A stretch of 9,612 nucleotides of DNA from Candidatus Kuenenia stuttgartensis (GTDB taxonomy: Bacteria; Planctomycetota; UBA1135; UBA2386): the NCBI GenBank assembly GCA_945861365.1, contig CAMAUH010000130.1:1-9612 (forward strand), given 5' to 3'. The translations under genes and the position numbers were made by a program. Of the stretch, positions 1-6,344 are shown piece after piece; position 1 is the stretch's first letter, and each line of letters opens with the position of its first letter. The notes beneath the pieces were generated by a model. That model was not told where the DNA came from. It ran no database searches and was given only the letters and a program-made list of their open reading frames with translations.

Positions 1-1
1 C

Positions 2-841
2 GGACGCGTCACCAACGACGACCTCGCCACCGTCGGCACCGGCACCGCGGCACCGGCCGCGCGCCCCGCGGCAGCAGCCGCCGCCGGCGCACCGGGTGCG
101 AAGGCCTTCACGCCGATCGCGATCGCGCCGGCCCCGGCCGGCCGCACCGAGGAGCGCATCCCGTTCCGCGGCCTGCGCCGCAAGATCGCCGAGGCGATGA
201 CGCGGTCGAAGTACACCGCGACGCACTTCACCTACGTCAACGACATCGACGTCACCGAGCTGGTGAAGATCCGCGGCGAGGCGAAGAAGTCGTTCGCCGA
301 CAAGGGCATCAACATCACGTACCTGCCCTTCATCATGAAGGCGATCGTGGCGGCGATGCGCGAGTTCCCGGCGATGAACGCGTCGCTCGACGAAGTGACG
401 CAGGAACTGGTGATCAAGAAGTACTTCAACTTCGGCATCGCCACCGACACCGACAACGGCCTGATCGTGCCGGTCATCAAGGACGTCGATCGCAAGTCGA
501 TCGGCGAGCTCGCCAAGGAGCTGCAGGAACTCGCCGCGCGCACGCGCGAAGGCAAGATCACCGTCGACGACCTGACCGGCGGCACCTTCACGATCACCAA
601 CGCCGGCAACATCGGCGGCCTGTTCGCGACGCCGGTCATCAACTTCCCCGAGGTGTCGATCCTCGGCGTGCACGCGATCAAGGACGCCGCGATCGTCAAG
701 AACGGCGCGATCGTCGTCGGCAAGAAGATGTACCTGTCGGTATCGATCGACCACCGCCTGGTCGACGGCGCCACCGGCGCGCGCTGGATGAACGTCGTCA
801 AGGACCACCTCGAGCAGCCCTACCGCCTGCTCCTCGGCTGA
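2..841 (+). CDS. Dihydrolipoamide acyltransferase (E2) of a 2-oxoacid dehydrogenase complex, 5'-truncated
   Basis: This is the core acyltransferase subunit, which moves the acyl group from lipoyl-lysine to CoA in a pyruvate or branched-chain 2-oxoacid dehydrogenase complex in the cytoplasm. The frame is open from base 2 and gives 279 visible residues. It begins with GRVTNDDL, the typical end of a peripheral subunit-binding domain. An Ala/Pro/Gly-rich linker follows (about residues 9-48). The catalytic domain begins near ERIPFRGLRRKIAEAM. The conserved GTFTITNAGNIGG segment starts at residue 194. The active-site motif DHRLVDG has the catalytic His at residue 251 (bases 752-754) and the paired Asp at 255. 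The lipoyl domain(s) and the true start lie upstream of the window. The stop shares its A with the ATG of the E1-alpha gene. The substrate class cannot be fixed from this part alone; the neighbouring E1-alpha leans towards branched-chain acids. Confidence 0.93.
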   Translation, partial: GRVTNDDLATVGTGTAAPAARPAAAAAAGAPGAKAFTPIAIAPAPAGRTEERIPFRGLRRKIAEAMTRSKYTATHFTYVNDIDVTELVKIRGEAKKSFADKGINITYLPFIMKAIVAAMREFPAMNASLDEVTQELVIKKYFNFGIATDTDNGLIVPVIKDVDRKSIGELAKELQELAARTREGKITVDDLTGGTFTITNAGNIGGLFATPVINFPEVSILGVHAIKDAAIVKNGAIVVGKKMYLSVSIDHRLVDGATGARWMNVVKDHLEQPYRLLLG

Positions 842-2076
842 TGGCCAGCAAGAGCAAGAGCAAGCCGGCGCCGAAAGCCGCCGCCAAGCCGCCTGCGAAG
901 CCCGCGGCGAAGGCGGCCCCGAAGGCGGCGAGCCAGCCGACCAAGGCGTCGCCCGCCGCGGCGCCGGCGGTGCACGACGGTGCGTTCGTGCAGATCCTGC
1001 AGCCGGACGGCACCGTCGCGAAGGGCAAGGACCCGAACCTGCCCACCGCCACGCTGCTCTACCTGTACGAGCAGATGGTGCAGGTGCGCGAGTTCGACCG
1101 CCGCATGCTGATGCTGCAGCGCCAGGGCCGCATCGGCTTCTACGGGCCGATCCTCGGCCAGGAAGCCTCGACCGTCGGCTCGACCGCGGCGATGGAGAAG
1201 CGCGACTGGGTGTTCCCGGCGCTGCGCGAGGGTGCCGCCGCGATGATGCGCGGCCTGTCGCTGACCGAGGCGATCAACCAGCTGATCGGCAACGGGTCCG
1301 ACCGCTGCAAGGGCCGCCAGATGCCGTGCCACTACACGGTCAAGGAAGGCAACTACTACGGCATGTCGTCGGTGATCGGCACGCAGATCAGCCACGCGGT
1401 CGGGGCAGCGATGGCGGCGCGCCTGCGCGGCGACGACGTGGTCGTGCTCGGCCACATGGGCGACGGCGCCACCAGCGCGAACGACTTCCACTGCGGGATG
1501 AACTTCGCCGCGGTCTACCGCAGCCCGTGCGTGCTGTTCTGCCAGAACAACCAGTGGGCGATCTCGGTGCCGTGCAGCAAGCAGTCGGTGTCGGCGACGA
1601 TCGCGCAGAAGGGCGCCGCCTACGGCATGCCGTTCGTGCGCGTCGACGGCAACGACGTGCTCGCCGTCTACTCGGTGACCAAGGCCGCGGTGGAACGCGC
1701 GCGCAAGGGCGATGGCCCGACGTTCATCGAGGCAGTGACCTACCGGCGCCTCGGCCACAGCAGCAGCGACGACCCGACCAAGTACCGCGACGAGGCCGAG
1801 GTGAAGCTGTGGGAACAGCGCGACCCGGTCGATCGCTTCCGCGCCTACCTGACGAAGCGGGGCATGTGGAGCGAGAAGCAGGAGGTCGCGTTCAAGGAGA
1901 GCATCGCGCTGCGCGTCAACGACGCGATCGCGGCTGCCGAGAAGAACGGGCCGCCGGCCGACGAGTCGCTGATCACGGATGTCTTCGCGACGGTGCCGCC
2001 GCAGCTGCGCGAGCAGTTGGCGGAGGTGATGGCGCTCGAAGGCAAGCGCGTCAACGAAGGCGCGTTCCCGCTGTAG
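841..2076 (+). CDS. 2-oxoacid dehydrogenase E1 component, alpha subunit (branched-chain-like)
   Basis: This 411-residue thiamine diphosphate (ThDP) dependent subunit would decarboxylate a 2-oxoacid and reductively acylate the E2 lipoyl group, working with an E1-beta subunit that is not in the window. The ThDP/Mg motif is clear: GDG at residues 207-209 and NN at 236-237, 26 residues apart. GRQMPCHY (159-165) and the active-site loop YRRLGHSSSDDP (301-312) are hallmarks of the E1-alpha family. GRQMP in particular resembles branched-chain (BCKDH-type) enzymes rather than classical PdhA. Residues 1 to about 45 are an unusual Lys/Ala/Pro-rich tail of the kind normally found between E2 domains. The start overlaps the E2 stop by one base and has no Shine-Dalgarno sequence, so translation probably depends on re-initiation after E2. 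The E2-then-E1-alpha order differs from the common E1-alpha, E1-beta, E2 order. The family call is secure; pyruvate or a mixed substrate range remains possible. Confidence 0.93.
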   Translation: MASKSKSKPAPKAAAKPPAKPAAKAAPKAASQPTKASPAAAPAVHDGAFVQILQPDGTVAKGKDPNLPTATLLYLYEQMVQVREFDRRMLMLQRQGRIGFYGPILGQEASTVGSTAAMEKRDWVFPALREGAAAMMRGLSLTEAINQLIGNGSDRCKGRQMPCHYTVKEGNYYGMSSVIGTQISHAVGAAMAARLRGDDVVVLGHMGDGATSANDFHCGMNFAAVYRSPCVLFCQNNQWAISVPCSKQSVSATIAQKGAAYGMPFVRVDGNDVLAVYSVTKAAVERARKGDGPTFIEAVTYRRLGHSSSDDPTKYRDEAEVKLWEQRDPVDRFRAYLTKRGMWSEKQEVAFKESIALRVNDAIAAAEKNGPPADESLITDVFATVPPQLREQLAEVMALEGKRVNEGAFPL

Positions 2077-2089
2077 GGCACACGCGCCC

Positions 2090-3178
2090 TCACCCACCCA
2101 GCTCGAGCACGATCAGCTGCGGCCGGCACCAGAACCGCACGCGCGGCGCGAGATCGCGTTCCATGCCGATGCCGCGGCTGCACACGAGCCACGACGCACC
2201 GCGCTGGAACACGCCACCACCCGCGAGCCAGCGCGGCGCACTCGACAGCGTGATCAGCGGCCCGAAGCCCGGCACCTGGATCTGCCCGCCGTGCGTGTGC
2301 CCGGCCACCAGCAGCGCATCCGCCTGCAAGCCACCGCGCAGCACCGCGAGCATGAAGTCGGGCGCGTGGCCGATCACGATCGGGAAGCGTTCGCCGCCGA
2401 GCCTCTTCACCATGCCGGCATCGAAGCGAGGCGCACGCGAACGCCCGCGCGACATCCCATGCACGTCGATCGGCACGCCCGGCAGCGACGCGTCGCCATC
2501 GACCAGCGGCGTCACGTTGGTGCCCGCGAAGACGCCGCTCACGCCGCCACCGGGCCCGTCGACATCGCCATCGACCGCGAACATGCCCAAGCGCGGCGTC
2601 AACCGCGCCAGCTGCGCGTGCAGCTTCGGCAGCTCGGCGCGCAGTTCGTCGGCGGGCAACTGCAGGTAGTCGCCGAGGAACAGCACGAGGTCCGGCTGCA
2701 GCTCCACCAGGCGATCGAACACCGACACCTCGTAGGCGCCCATCGCGTCGGTCTGCAGGTCGGCCACGCACGCGACGCGCACCGGTGCCGTGAGCCCGGC
2801 CAGCCGCGGGCTCGTGACCTTCGCGGTCGTGATCTCGAGGCGGAACGGCTCGACCTCGCGCGCCCACACGTAGCAGCCTTCCCCGAGCGACGCCGTCAGC
2901 AGCAGCAGCGCCGCGAACCAGCGGCAGTGCCGCCACACGCGCACCCCGCGCACCGCGGCGATCGGCAGCAGCACGCAGAACGTCGCGTGCGCGAGCCCGC
3001 GGATCTGCCCGAAGCCGCCGGCCGGCGACATCAGCAAGTAGGCCGCCATCTCGAGCAGCAGCGCGCCGGCGAGCCAGGTCACCAGTTCGCGGCTGGCGCC
3101 GGTCCACGGCCCGCGCCACACGACGACGGCGCCGACGGCCAGCGCCACGGCATCGAACAGGCACAACAGGGCGATCAT
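2090..3178 (-). CDS. Membrane-anchored calcineurin-like metallophosphoesterase with atypical metal motifs
   Basis: The protein has 362 residues. Residues 1-100 contain about four hydrophobic segments (near 2-20, 33-50, 62-77 and 87-100), followed by a metallophosphoesterase domain (about 130-361). This layout resembles YkuE/YaeI-type phosphoesterases. Recognisable motifs are VADLQTD (138-144), FLGDY (167-171), VDGDVDG (202-208), IGHAPDF (269-275) and AGHTHGGQI (292-300). Two positions depart from the family rule. The first metal motif DxH reads D140-L-Q142, and the GNH(D/E) block reads G204-D-V-D. The GD, GH and GHTH ligands are intact. The ATG at 3178 was chosen because it opens the first membrane segment. 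The frame stays open about 71 codons upstream, but that part is Arg-rich and lacks protein character. The substrate is unknown; related enzymes act on nucleotides or lipid-linked phosphates. The stop lies 13 bases from the convergent E1-alpha stop. Confidence 0.85.
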   Translation of the reverse strand: MIALLCLFDAVALAVGAVVVWRGPWTGASRELVTWLAGALLLEMAAYLLMSPAGGFGQIRGLAHATFCVLLPIAAVRGVRVWRHCRWFAALLLLTASLGEGCYVWAREVEPFRLEITTAKVTSPRLAGLTAPVRVACVADLQTDAMGAYEVSVFDRLVELQPDLVLFLGDYLQLPADELRAELPKLHAQLARLTPRLGMFAVDGDVDGPGGGVSGVFAGTNVTPLVDGDASLPGVPIDVHGMSRGRSRAPRFDAGMVKRLGGERFPIVIGHAPDFMLAVLRGGLQADALLVAGHTHGGQIQVPGFGPLITLSSAPRWLAGGGVFQRGASWLVCSRGIGMERDLAPRVRFWCRPQLIVLELGG

Positions 3179-3408
3179 CGGCGCGCGAGTATGCCCTGCC
3201 GGACGCCCTTGGCATCGCCGCCTCGCCGCGGCACGCACAAGGCCAGTCTCCGCAGGAGGAATGTGCTCGGCCGCGAACAAGAACCCGCGCGCGTCGCTCT
3301 CCGCCCTTGGCCCCACGAGGCGGGTGTGCTTCTGACCGAGGTTCCGCTGTAATGCCCGCCCTCGTCGCGCCACCACAGCCACCCAGGCCACTCCACCCGT
3401 CTCATTCC

Positions 3409-4422
3409 ATGCGCCTCCCCGCCTTCAGTTCTCCCCGCATCCTCATCGGCGGCTTCGCCGCCCTCGTCGCCGGCTCGACACTGACCTCCAGCAGCACCGG
3501 CGTCGAATCGGGCTTCGGTTCCTTCCCGGCCAACTGCGCCAGCGCGCTGCCCTCTTGCAGCCTCTGCCATGCGGGCTCGTCGCCGAGCGCCAGCGGCCCC
3601 CAGGTACGGATCACGACCGCGAGCAACCGCCGCGCGTTGTCGTTCGGCAACACTCTCAGCGTCAGCACCACGATCACCGGCGGCATCGCCGGCACGACCG
3701 GCGGCTTCGTCTGCGAGACGACCGCGGGCACGTTCACCGGCAACGGCACCACGACGCAGGTGGTCAGCAACCCGCGGGGCATCACCCACGTCAACAACAC
3801 CCTGCGCACGTGGACCTACACCTACACGGCGCCGACCACCGTCGGCCTCGTGCAACTGACCAGCGTCGGCCAATCGACCAACGGCAGCAGCACCGGCGGC
3901 GACCAGTTCGCGTTCTCGGGCTTCGACCGCGCGGCCACCAGTGCGACGCCCGTGCGCCTGTTCGTGCTGCCGACCAGCGTCACGAACTTCGGCAGCGCGT
4001 GCCCCGACGGCTTCGGCAACTACCCGGTGCTCGGCGCCAACGGCACGCCATCGGTCGGCAACACGTCGTTCGCGTTCCAGATGTACGGCCTGCAGCCGGG
4101 CGTGATCGGCCTGTTCTGGCTCGGTGTCAACAACCCCGGCTTCACCGGCCTCAACATGAACGCGCTCGGCGTGACCGGCTGCACCAGCCTCGCGCAGAAC
4201 CTGGTCGCCAGCGTGTCCCTGGTCACCACCGGCACGGCGTCGTCGGTGTCGCAGCAGCAGCGCGCCGAGGGAACGGCGACGGTGCCGCTGGCGATCCCGA
4301 ACAACCCGGCGCTGCAGGGCCTCGTGTTCGACGTGCAGGGCGGCCAGCTCGACCCGACGGTGCAGTCGTTCCGTTCGCTGCCGCTGACGCTGACCAACGG
4401 CCTGCGCGTCGTCATCCCGTAG
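3409..4422 (+). CDS. Secreted protein with CxxCH motif and choice-of-anchor V-like domain
   Basis: The protein has 337 residues. An N-terminal signal sequence (basic R2/R10, hydrophobic about 11-22) targets it for export. A short Cys-containing segment follows, with C43 and the c-type haem-like motif C50-S-L-C53-H54. Residues about 63-185 are a Thr/Ser/Gly-rich beta domain like those after a CxxCH in 'choice-of-anchor V' proteins. Residues about 193-337 begin FGSACPDGFGNYPVLG and form a Gly/Asn/Pro-rich module with C198 and C258. I associate this module with secreted proteins of some Planctomycetota. No enzymatic motif is visible. The alternative in-frame ATG at 3352 has a GAGG 10 bases upstream but would give a long N-region before the signal helix; 3409 itself has no clear Shine-Dalgarno. 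The gene stands alone, divergent from the phosphoesterase. Function is unknown; a surface or envelope role is inferred. Whether haem is attached cannot be told from sequence. Confidence 0.8.
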   Translation: MRLPAFSSPRILIGGFAALVAGSTLTSSSTGVESGFGSFPANCASALPSCSLCHAGSSPSASGPQVRITTASNRRALSFGNTLSVSTTITGGIAGTTGGFVCETTAGTFTGNGTTTQVVSNPRGITHVNNTLRTWTYTYTAPTTVGLVQLTSVGQSTNGSSTGGDQFAFSGFDRAATSATPVRLFVLPTSVTNFGSACPDGFGNYPVLGANGTPSVGNTSFAFQMYGLQPGVIGLFWLGVNNPGFTGLNMNALGVTGCTSLAQNLVASVSLVTTGTASSVSQQQRAEGTATVPLAIPNNPALQGLVFDVQGGQLDPTVQSFRSLPLTLTNGLRVVIP

Positions 4423-4431
4423 GCGAGAGCG

Positions 4432-4450
4432 GCGGCGCGCAACGCGCTGC
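4432..4450 (+). terminator. GC-rich stem-loop after the CxxCH protein gene
   Basis: GCGGCGCG (4432-4439) pairs with CGCGCTGC (4443-4450) over eight base pairs, one of them G-U, around a CAA loop. It begins 10 bases after the stop codon at 4420-4422. No T-run follows, so it is not a textbook intrinsic terminator. It could still protect the 3' end or act with Rho. Confidence 0.35.
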
Positions 4451-4551
4451 TGCATCGATTCGCCGACGACCTGGCGGCCGGCTGCTCAGGTCGAGCCACG
4501 CGCGGCCGATCGCGACGCCGCCGCCCAACGGCCGCGCGCGTCCCTGCAGGG

Positions 4552-4947
4552 TCACTTCACCTGGATGTCGAACTTCAGCGCCTTCGGGTCCTTCGTCAGC
4601 GCTTCGATCTGGTTCATCGCCACGCTGAGGTCCTTCAGCGCTTCGACACCGTCCTCGTTGTCGTCCTTCTCCATCACCCGCTCCAGTTGCTCACGAGCTT
4701 TGTCGAGGGCACCGATCTTGGAGTTCAGGCTGGCGGCAAGGTTCTTCAGGGCGGCGACCTTCTGGTCGCGTTCCTTGGCCAGGGCCTCGGCCGTCTTCTT
4801 CATCTCCAGCAACGCGTCGGAGAGCTCCTCGGCGTCATCGAGGTCGGCGGCGAACTTCTGGATGCCCGGGAACTGCTTGTCCACCGGCACCTTCAACTTG
4901 ATCAACGCATCCACGCCCTTCATCAGGGTCTTGTTCCACTTGCCCAT
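4552..4947 (-). CDS. Small Lys/Glu-rich helical (coiled-coil) protein, function unknown
   Basis: The protein has 131 residues, with no signal peptide, Cys or membrane segment. It is almost entirely helical in character. Residues about 35-95 show a heptad-like Leu/Ala spacing with many Lys, Glu and Asp residues (for example ELSDALLEMKKTAEALAK), so a coiled coil is likely. An acidic patch EKDDNEDG (93-100) breaks the helix before a final helix. It is Lys-rich and Arg-poor, unlike the Arg-rich character of neighbouring proteins. Two ATGs are possible. The AGGAG at 4955-4959 lies 7 bases from the ATG at 4947 but only 1 base from the ATG at 4953, so 4947 was chosen. I do not recognise the family. 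The gene is divergent from the metal-handling operon and preceded by a strong stem-loop. A cytoplasmic structural or scaffold-like role is possible, but that is a guess. Confidence 0.8.
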   Translation of the reverse strand: MGKWNKTLMKGVDALIKLKVPVDKQFPGIQKFAADLDDAEELSDALLEMKKTAEALAKERDQKVAALKNLAASLNSKIGALDKAREQLERVMEKDDNEDGVEALKDLSVAMNQIEALTKDPKALKFDIQVK

Positions 4948-4954
4948 GACCATG

Positions 4955-4959
4955 CTCCT
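4955..4959 (-). promoter_or_regulatory. Shine-Dalgarno site deciding the start of the small helical protein
   Basis: AGGAG on the minus strand lies 7 bases upstream of the ATG at 4947 and 1 base from the ATG at 4953. The spacing favours the inner start. Confidence 0.7.
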
Positions 4960-4968
4960 GTTGTTTGT

Positions 4969-4993
4969 CGGGCCCCATCGTCATGGGGGCCCG
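4969..4993 (-). promoter_or_regulatory. Strong stem-loop in the leader of the small helical protein gene
   Basis: CGGGCCCCAT (4969-4978) pairs with ATGGGGGCCCG (4983-4993) through ten base pairs with one bulged G and a CGTC loop. It lies about 20 bases upstream of the start codon at 4947 and just above the Shine-Dalgarno site. Neither strand has a T-run after it, so a terminator is less likely than a leader hairpin affecting translation or mRNA stability. The role is inferred. Confidence 0.4.
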
Positions 4994-5157
4994 TTCCGAT
5001 GAGGCAGATCGACGGCCCGCAAAGCACCCGCTAGCGGTCGCCTGGACGGAAGATCGCCGAGAGCGCTGCCGATTTGCGCAGAATCCGTCGGATACCCCCG
5101 TCCGCCAACCAGGGCTTGGCGAACCAGGGGGCCGTGACCGATGATGCGGCGCTGCCG
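4994..5157. promoter_or_regulatory. Divergent intergenic region, probable promoter area of the metal operon
   Basis: This stretch separates the minus-strand helical protein from the plus-strand metal-handling genes, so promoters for both should lie here. I see no convincing -35/-10 pair. It contains a direct repeat of AACCAGGG (5107-5114 and 5122-5129, 15 bases apart). An overlapping short inverted repeat, GCCAA (5104-5108) with TTGGC (5116-5120), is also present. Either could be an operator, but nothing matches a known CueR, CsoR or CopY box. Confidence 0.3.
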
Positions 5158-5583
5158 ATGCGTTCGTTCACCGCCACCCTGCTGCTGCTCCTGCTGCCGG
5201 CCCTGCTGGTGCCCGCAGGATTCCTGCTGCGGGTTTGCGCGTGCGCCGAACCGCGCCTCGAACCGACCGTCCGGAGCTGCTGCGCGACGCCCGCCGCAGA
5301 GACCGCATCGACCCGGAGCTGCTGTAGCACCGAACGCCGGGCACCCCGCGACGGCGATGCACCGACCGCGAGCGCACTCGATTGCCGCTGCCGCCTGGTA
5401 CCGCTCGCCGACGACGCGCCGACGCCACTGCCGAGCGCGCCGTTCGTGCTGGTGACGCCGCCGCAGCACCCGCAGCCGCTGTTCACGATCACGCTGCCGG
5501 AACCCACGCGGCTCGCCGCGACGACCGCCGAATCGCGACCGCCCCCGCAGCGAAGCCAACGCAACCTGCCGCTGCGCCTGTAA
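5158..5583 (+). CDS. Exported Cys-rich protein with four cysteine pairs, putative metal-binding
   Basis: The protein has 141 residues. Residues 1-30 form a signal peptide (MR, a Leu-rich core at 8-24, then RVCACA before EP). Eight cysteines form a symmetrical set: C27-A-C29, C41-C42, C55-C56 and C76-R-C78. C27 and C29 sit right at the predicted cleavage site and might be lost or might be the membrane-proximal thiols. The remainder is Pro/Thr/Arg-rich and appears unstructured. RSCC occurs twice, 14 residues apart, matched by a 12-base DNA repeat. Adjacent cysteines and CxC pairs are typical of soft-metal sites (Cu(I), Zn, Hg), and the downstream genes fit a copper role. ATG 5158 was chosen because it opens the signal peptide; it lacks a good Shine-Dalgarno. 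An in-frame GTG at 5134 sits only 2 bases after an AGGGGG. I know no family name; metal binding is inferred. Confidence 0.7.
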   Translation: MRSFTATLLLLLLPALLVPAGFLLRVCACAEPRLEPTVRSCCATPAAETASTRSCCSTERRAPRDGDAPTASALDCRCRLVPLADDAPTPLPSAPFVLVTPPQHPQPLFTITLPEPTRLAATTAESRPPPQRSQRNLPLRL

Positions 5584-5586
5584 GCC

Positions 5587-5615
5587 GACGAACGCCCGCG
5601 CGCCTGCCGTTCGTC
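5587..5615 (+). repeat. 8-bp perfect inverted repeat between the Cys-rich and CPxxG genes
   Basis: GACGAACG (5587-5594) and CGTTCGTC (5608-5615) are perfect inverted copies around a 13-base loop. They begin 3 bases after the stop of the Cys-rich gene. No T-run follows. This may partly separate expression of the first gene from the rest of the operon or stabilise an mRNA end. Confidence 0.4.
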
Positions 5616-5651
5616 CGCTTCCCGTCGCGCCCCCGCGCGACCCCGCTGCCC

Positions 5652-5655
5652 GAGG
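5652..5655 (+). promoter_or_regulatory. Shine-Dalgarno site for the CPxxG-repeat protein
   Basis: GAGG lies 5 bases before the ATG at 5661. It supports this start over the open frame that continues upstream to 5382, which overlaps the Cys-rich gene in another frame. Confidence 0.6.
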
Positions 5656-5660
5656 TTGCC

Positions 5661-6344
5661 ATGTTCCGTTTCCCGCTGCTGCTCCGTTCGTTCCTGCCGT
5701 TCCTGCTCGCCTGCGCGCTGACGCCGAGCCTGTCGGCCCAAGAGCCTTCCACCAGCGTGCCGTCGGCACCGAATGCCACCTGCCCGATCATGGGCAAGAA
5801 GGTGTCGGCGCCGCTGTTCGTCGACACCCCGTCCGGCCGCATCTGGCTGTGCTGCAAGCCGTGCATCAAGAAGGTGCTGGCCGACGTACCGACCGCGCAC
5901 AAGACCGCCTATCCCGTGATCACGGAGCACGCCAACACGGTGTGCCCGGTCACCGGCACCGCGATCGGCGCCCACGCCGAACGCCTGACGCTGCAGGGCC
6001 ACAGCTTCCAGGTCTGCTGCAGCGAGTGCGCCGCGAAGGCGCGCACGGACTCGCAGCCGACGCTGGCGAAGCTGCTGGACACCAAGCTGCAGGAAGTCGG
6101 CAACACGACCTGCCCGATCCGCGGCACCGCCGTCGCGTCGAACGCGTTCGTCGTGATCGGTGAGCACATCGTGCGGCTCGCCGACGCGAAGGCCGCCGAC
6201 GAAGCGGCCAAGGCGCCGGCCGCGACGCTCGCCAAGGCGCAGGCACTCGCGAAGGCGCAGCCGCCGCAGCCGAAGCACGAGCCCAAAGCCGCACCGAAGC
6301 AGGAGCCGGCGAAGCCCGCCGAGACGCCGAAGGAGGCGAAGTGA
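5661..6344 (+). CDS. Exported protein with tandem CPxxG...CCxxC (YHS/TRASH-like) metal-binding modules
   Basis: The protein has 227 residues. A signal peptide (about 1-26, ending LSA before QEP) sends it to the periplasm; an LLAC at 15-18 makes a lipoprotein conceivable. Three related modules follow. Module 1 has C41-PIMG and C64-C65-KP-C68. Module 2 has C95-PVTG and C119-C120-SE-C123. Module 3 begins C151-PIRG but lacks the CCxxC half. The CPxxG ... hydrophobic strand ... CCxxC pattern is that of small YHS/TRASH-like treble-clef domains, which often bind copper or other heavy metals. Residues about 180-227 are an Ala/Lys/Pro/Gln/Glu-rich, probably disordered tail. The stop overlaps the next ATG by one base (TGATG). 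In this context it probably captures or delivers periplasmic metal to the oxidase or efflux protein. The exact metal is not determined. Confidence 0.8.
   Translation: MFRFPLLLRSFLPFLLACALTPSLSAQEPSTSVPSAPNATCPIMGKKVSAPLFVDTPSGRIWLCCKPCIKKVLADVPTAHKTAYPVITEHANTVCPVTGTAIGAHAERLTLQGHSFQVCCSECAAKARTDSQPTLAKLLDTKLQEVGNTTCPIRGTAVASNAFVVIGEHIVRLADAKAADEAAKAPAATLAKAQALAKAQPPQPKHEPKAAPKQEPAKPAETPKEAK
6330..6336 (+). promoter_or_regulatory. Strong Shine-Dalgarno site for the small lipoprotein
   Basis: AAGGAGG lies 7 bases before the ATG at 6344, inside the end of the preceding gene. A GTG at 6341 would be only 4 bases away, so 6344 is preferred. Confidence 0.75.

Noticed and set aside
820..2097. Minus-strand open frame opposite E1-alpha (about 425 codons)
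   Set aside because: The product is His/Arg/Ala-rich low-complexity protein, and the plus-strand E1-alpha has unambiguous motifs throughout.
3348..3353. TGTAAT resembling a -10 box ahead of the CxxCH protein gene
   Set aside because: No matching -35 element at 16-18 bases, and it overlaps an alternative ATG start at 3352 with its own GAGG; too weak to call.
3179..3408. Divergent intergenic region between the phosphoesterase and CxxCH protein genes
   Set aside because: Open frames cross it, but they give Arg-rich product without motifs. Apart from weak CCGCC/GGCGG complementarity (3301-3323), I see no gene, RNA or clear promoter.
4542..4551. CCCTGCAGGG palindrome next to the helical protein stop codon
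   Set aside because: A 10-base palindrome is unremarkable in GC-rich DNA, has no loop and no T-run, so it is not supported as a terminator or site.
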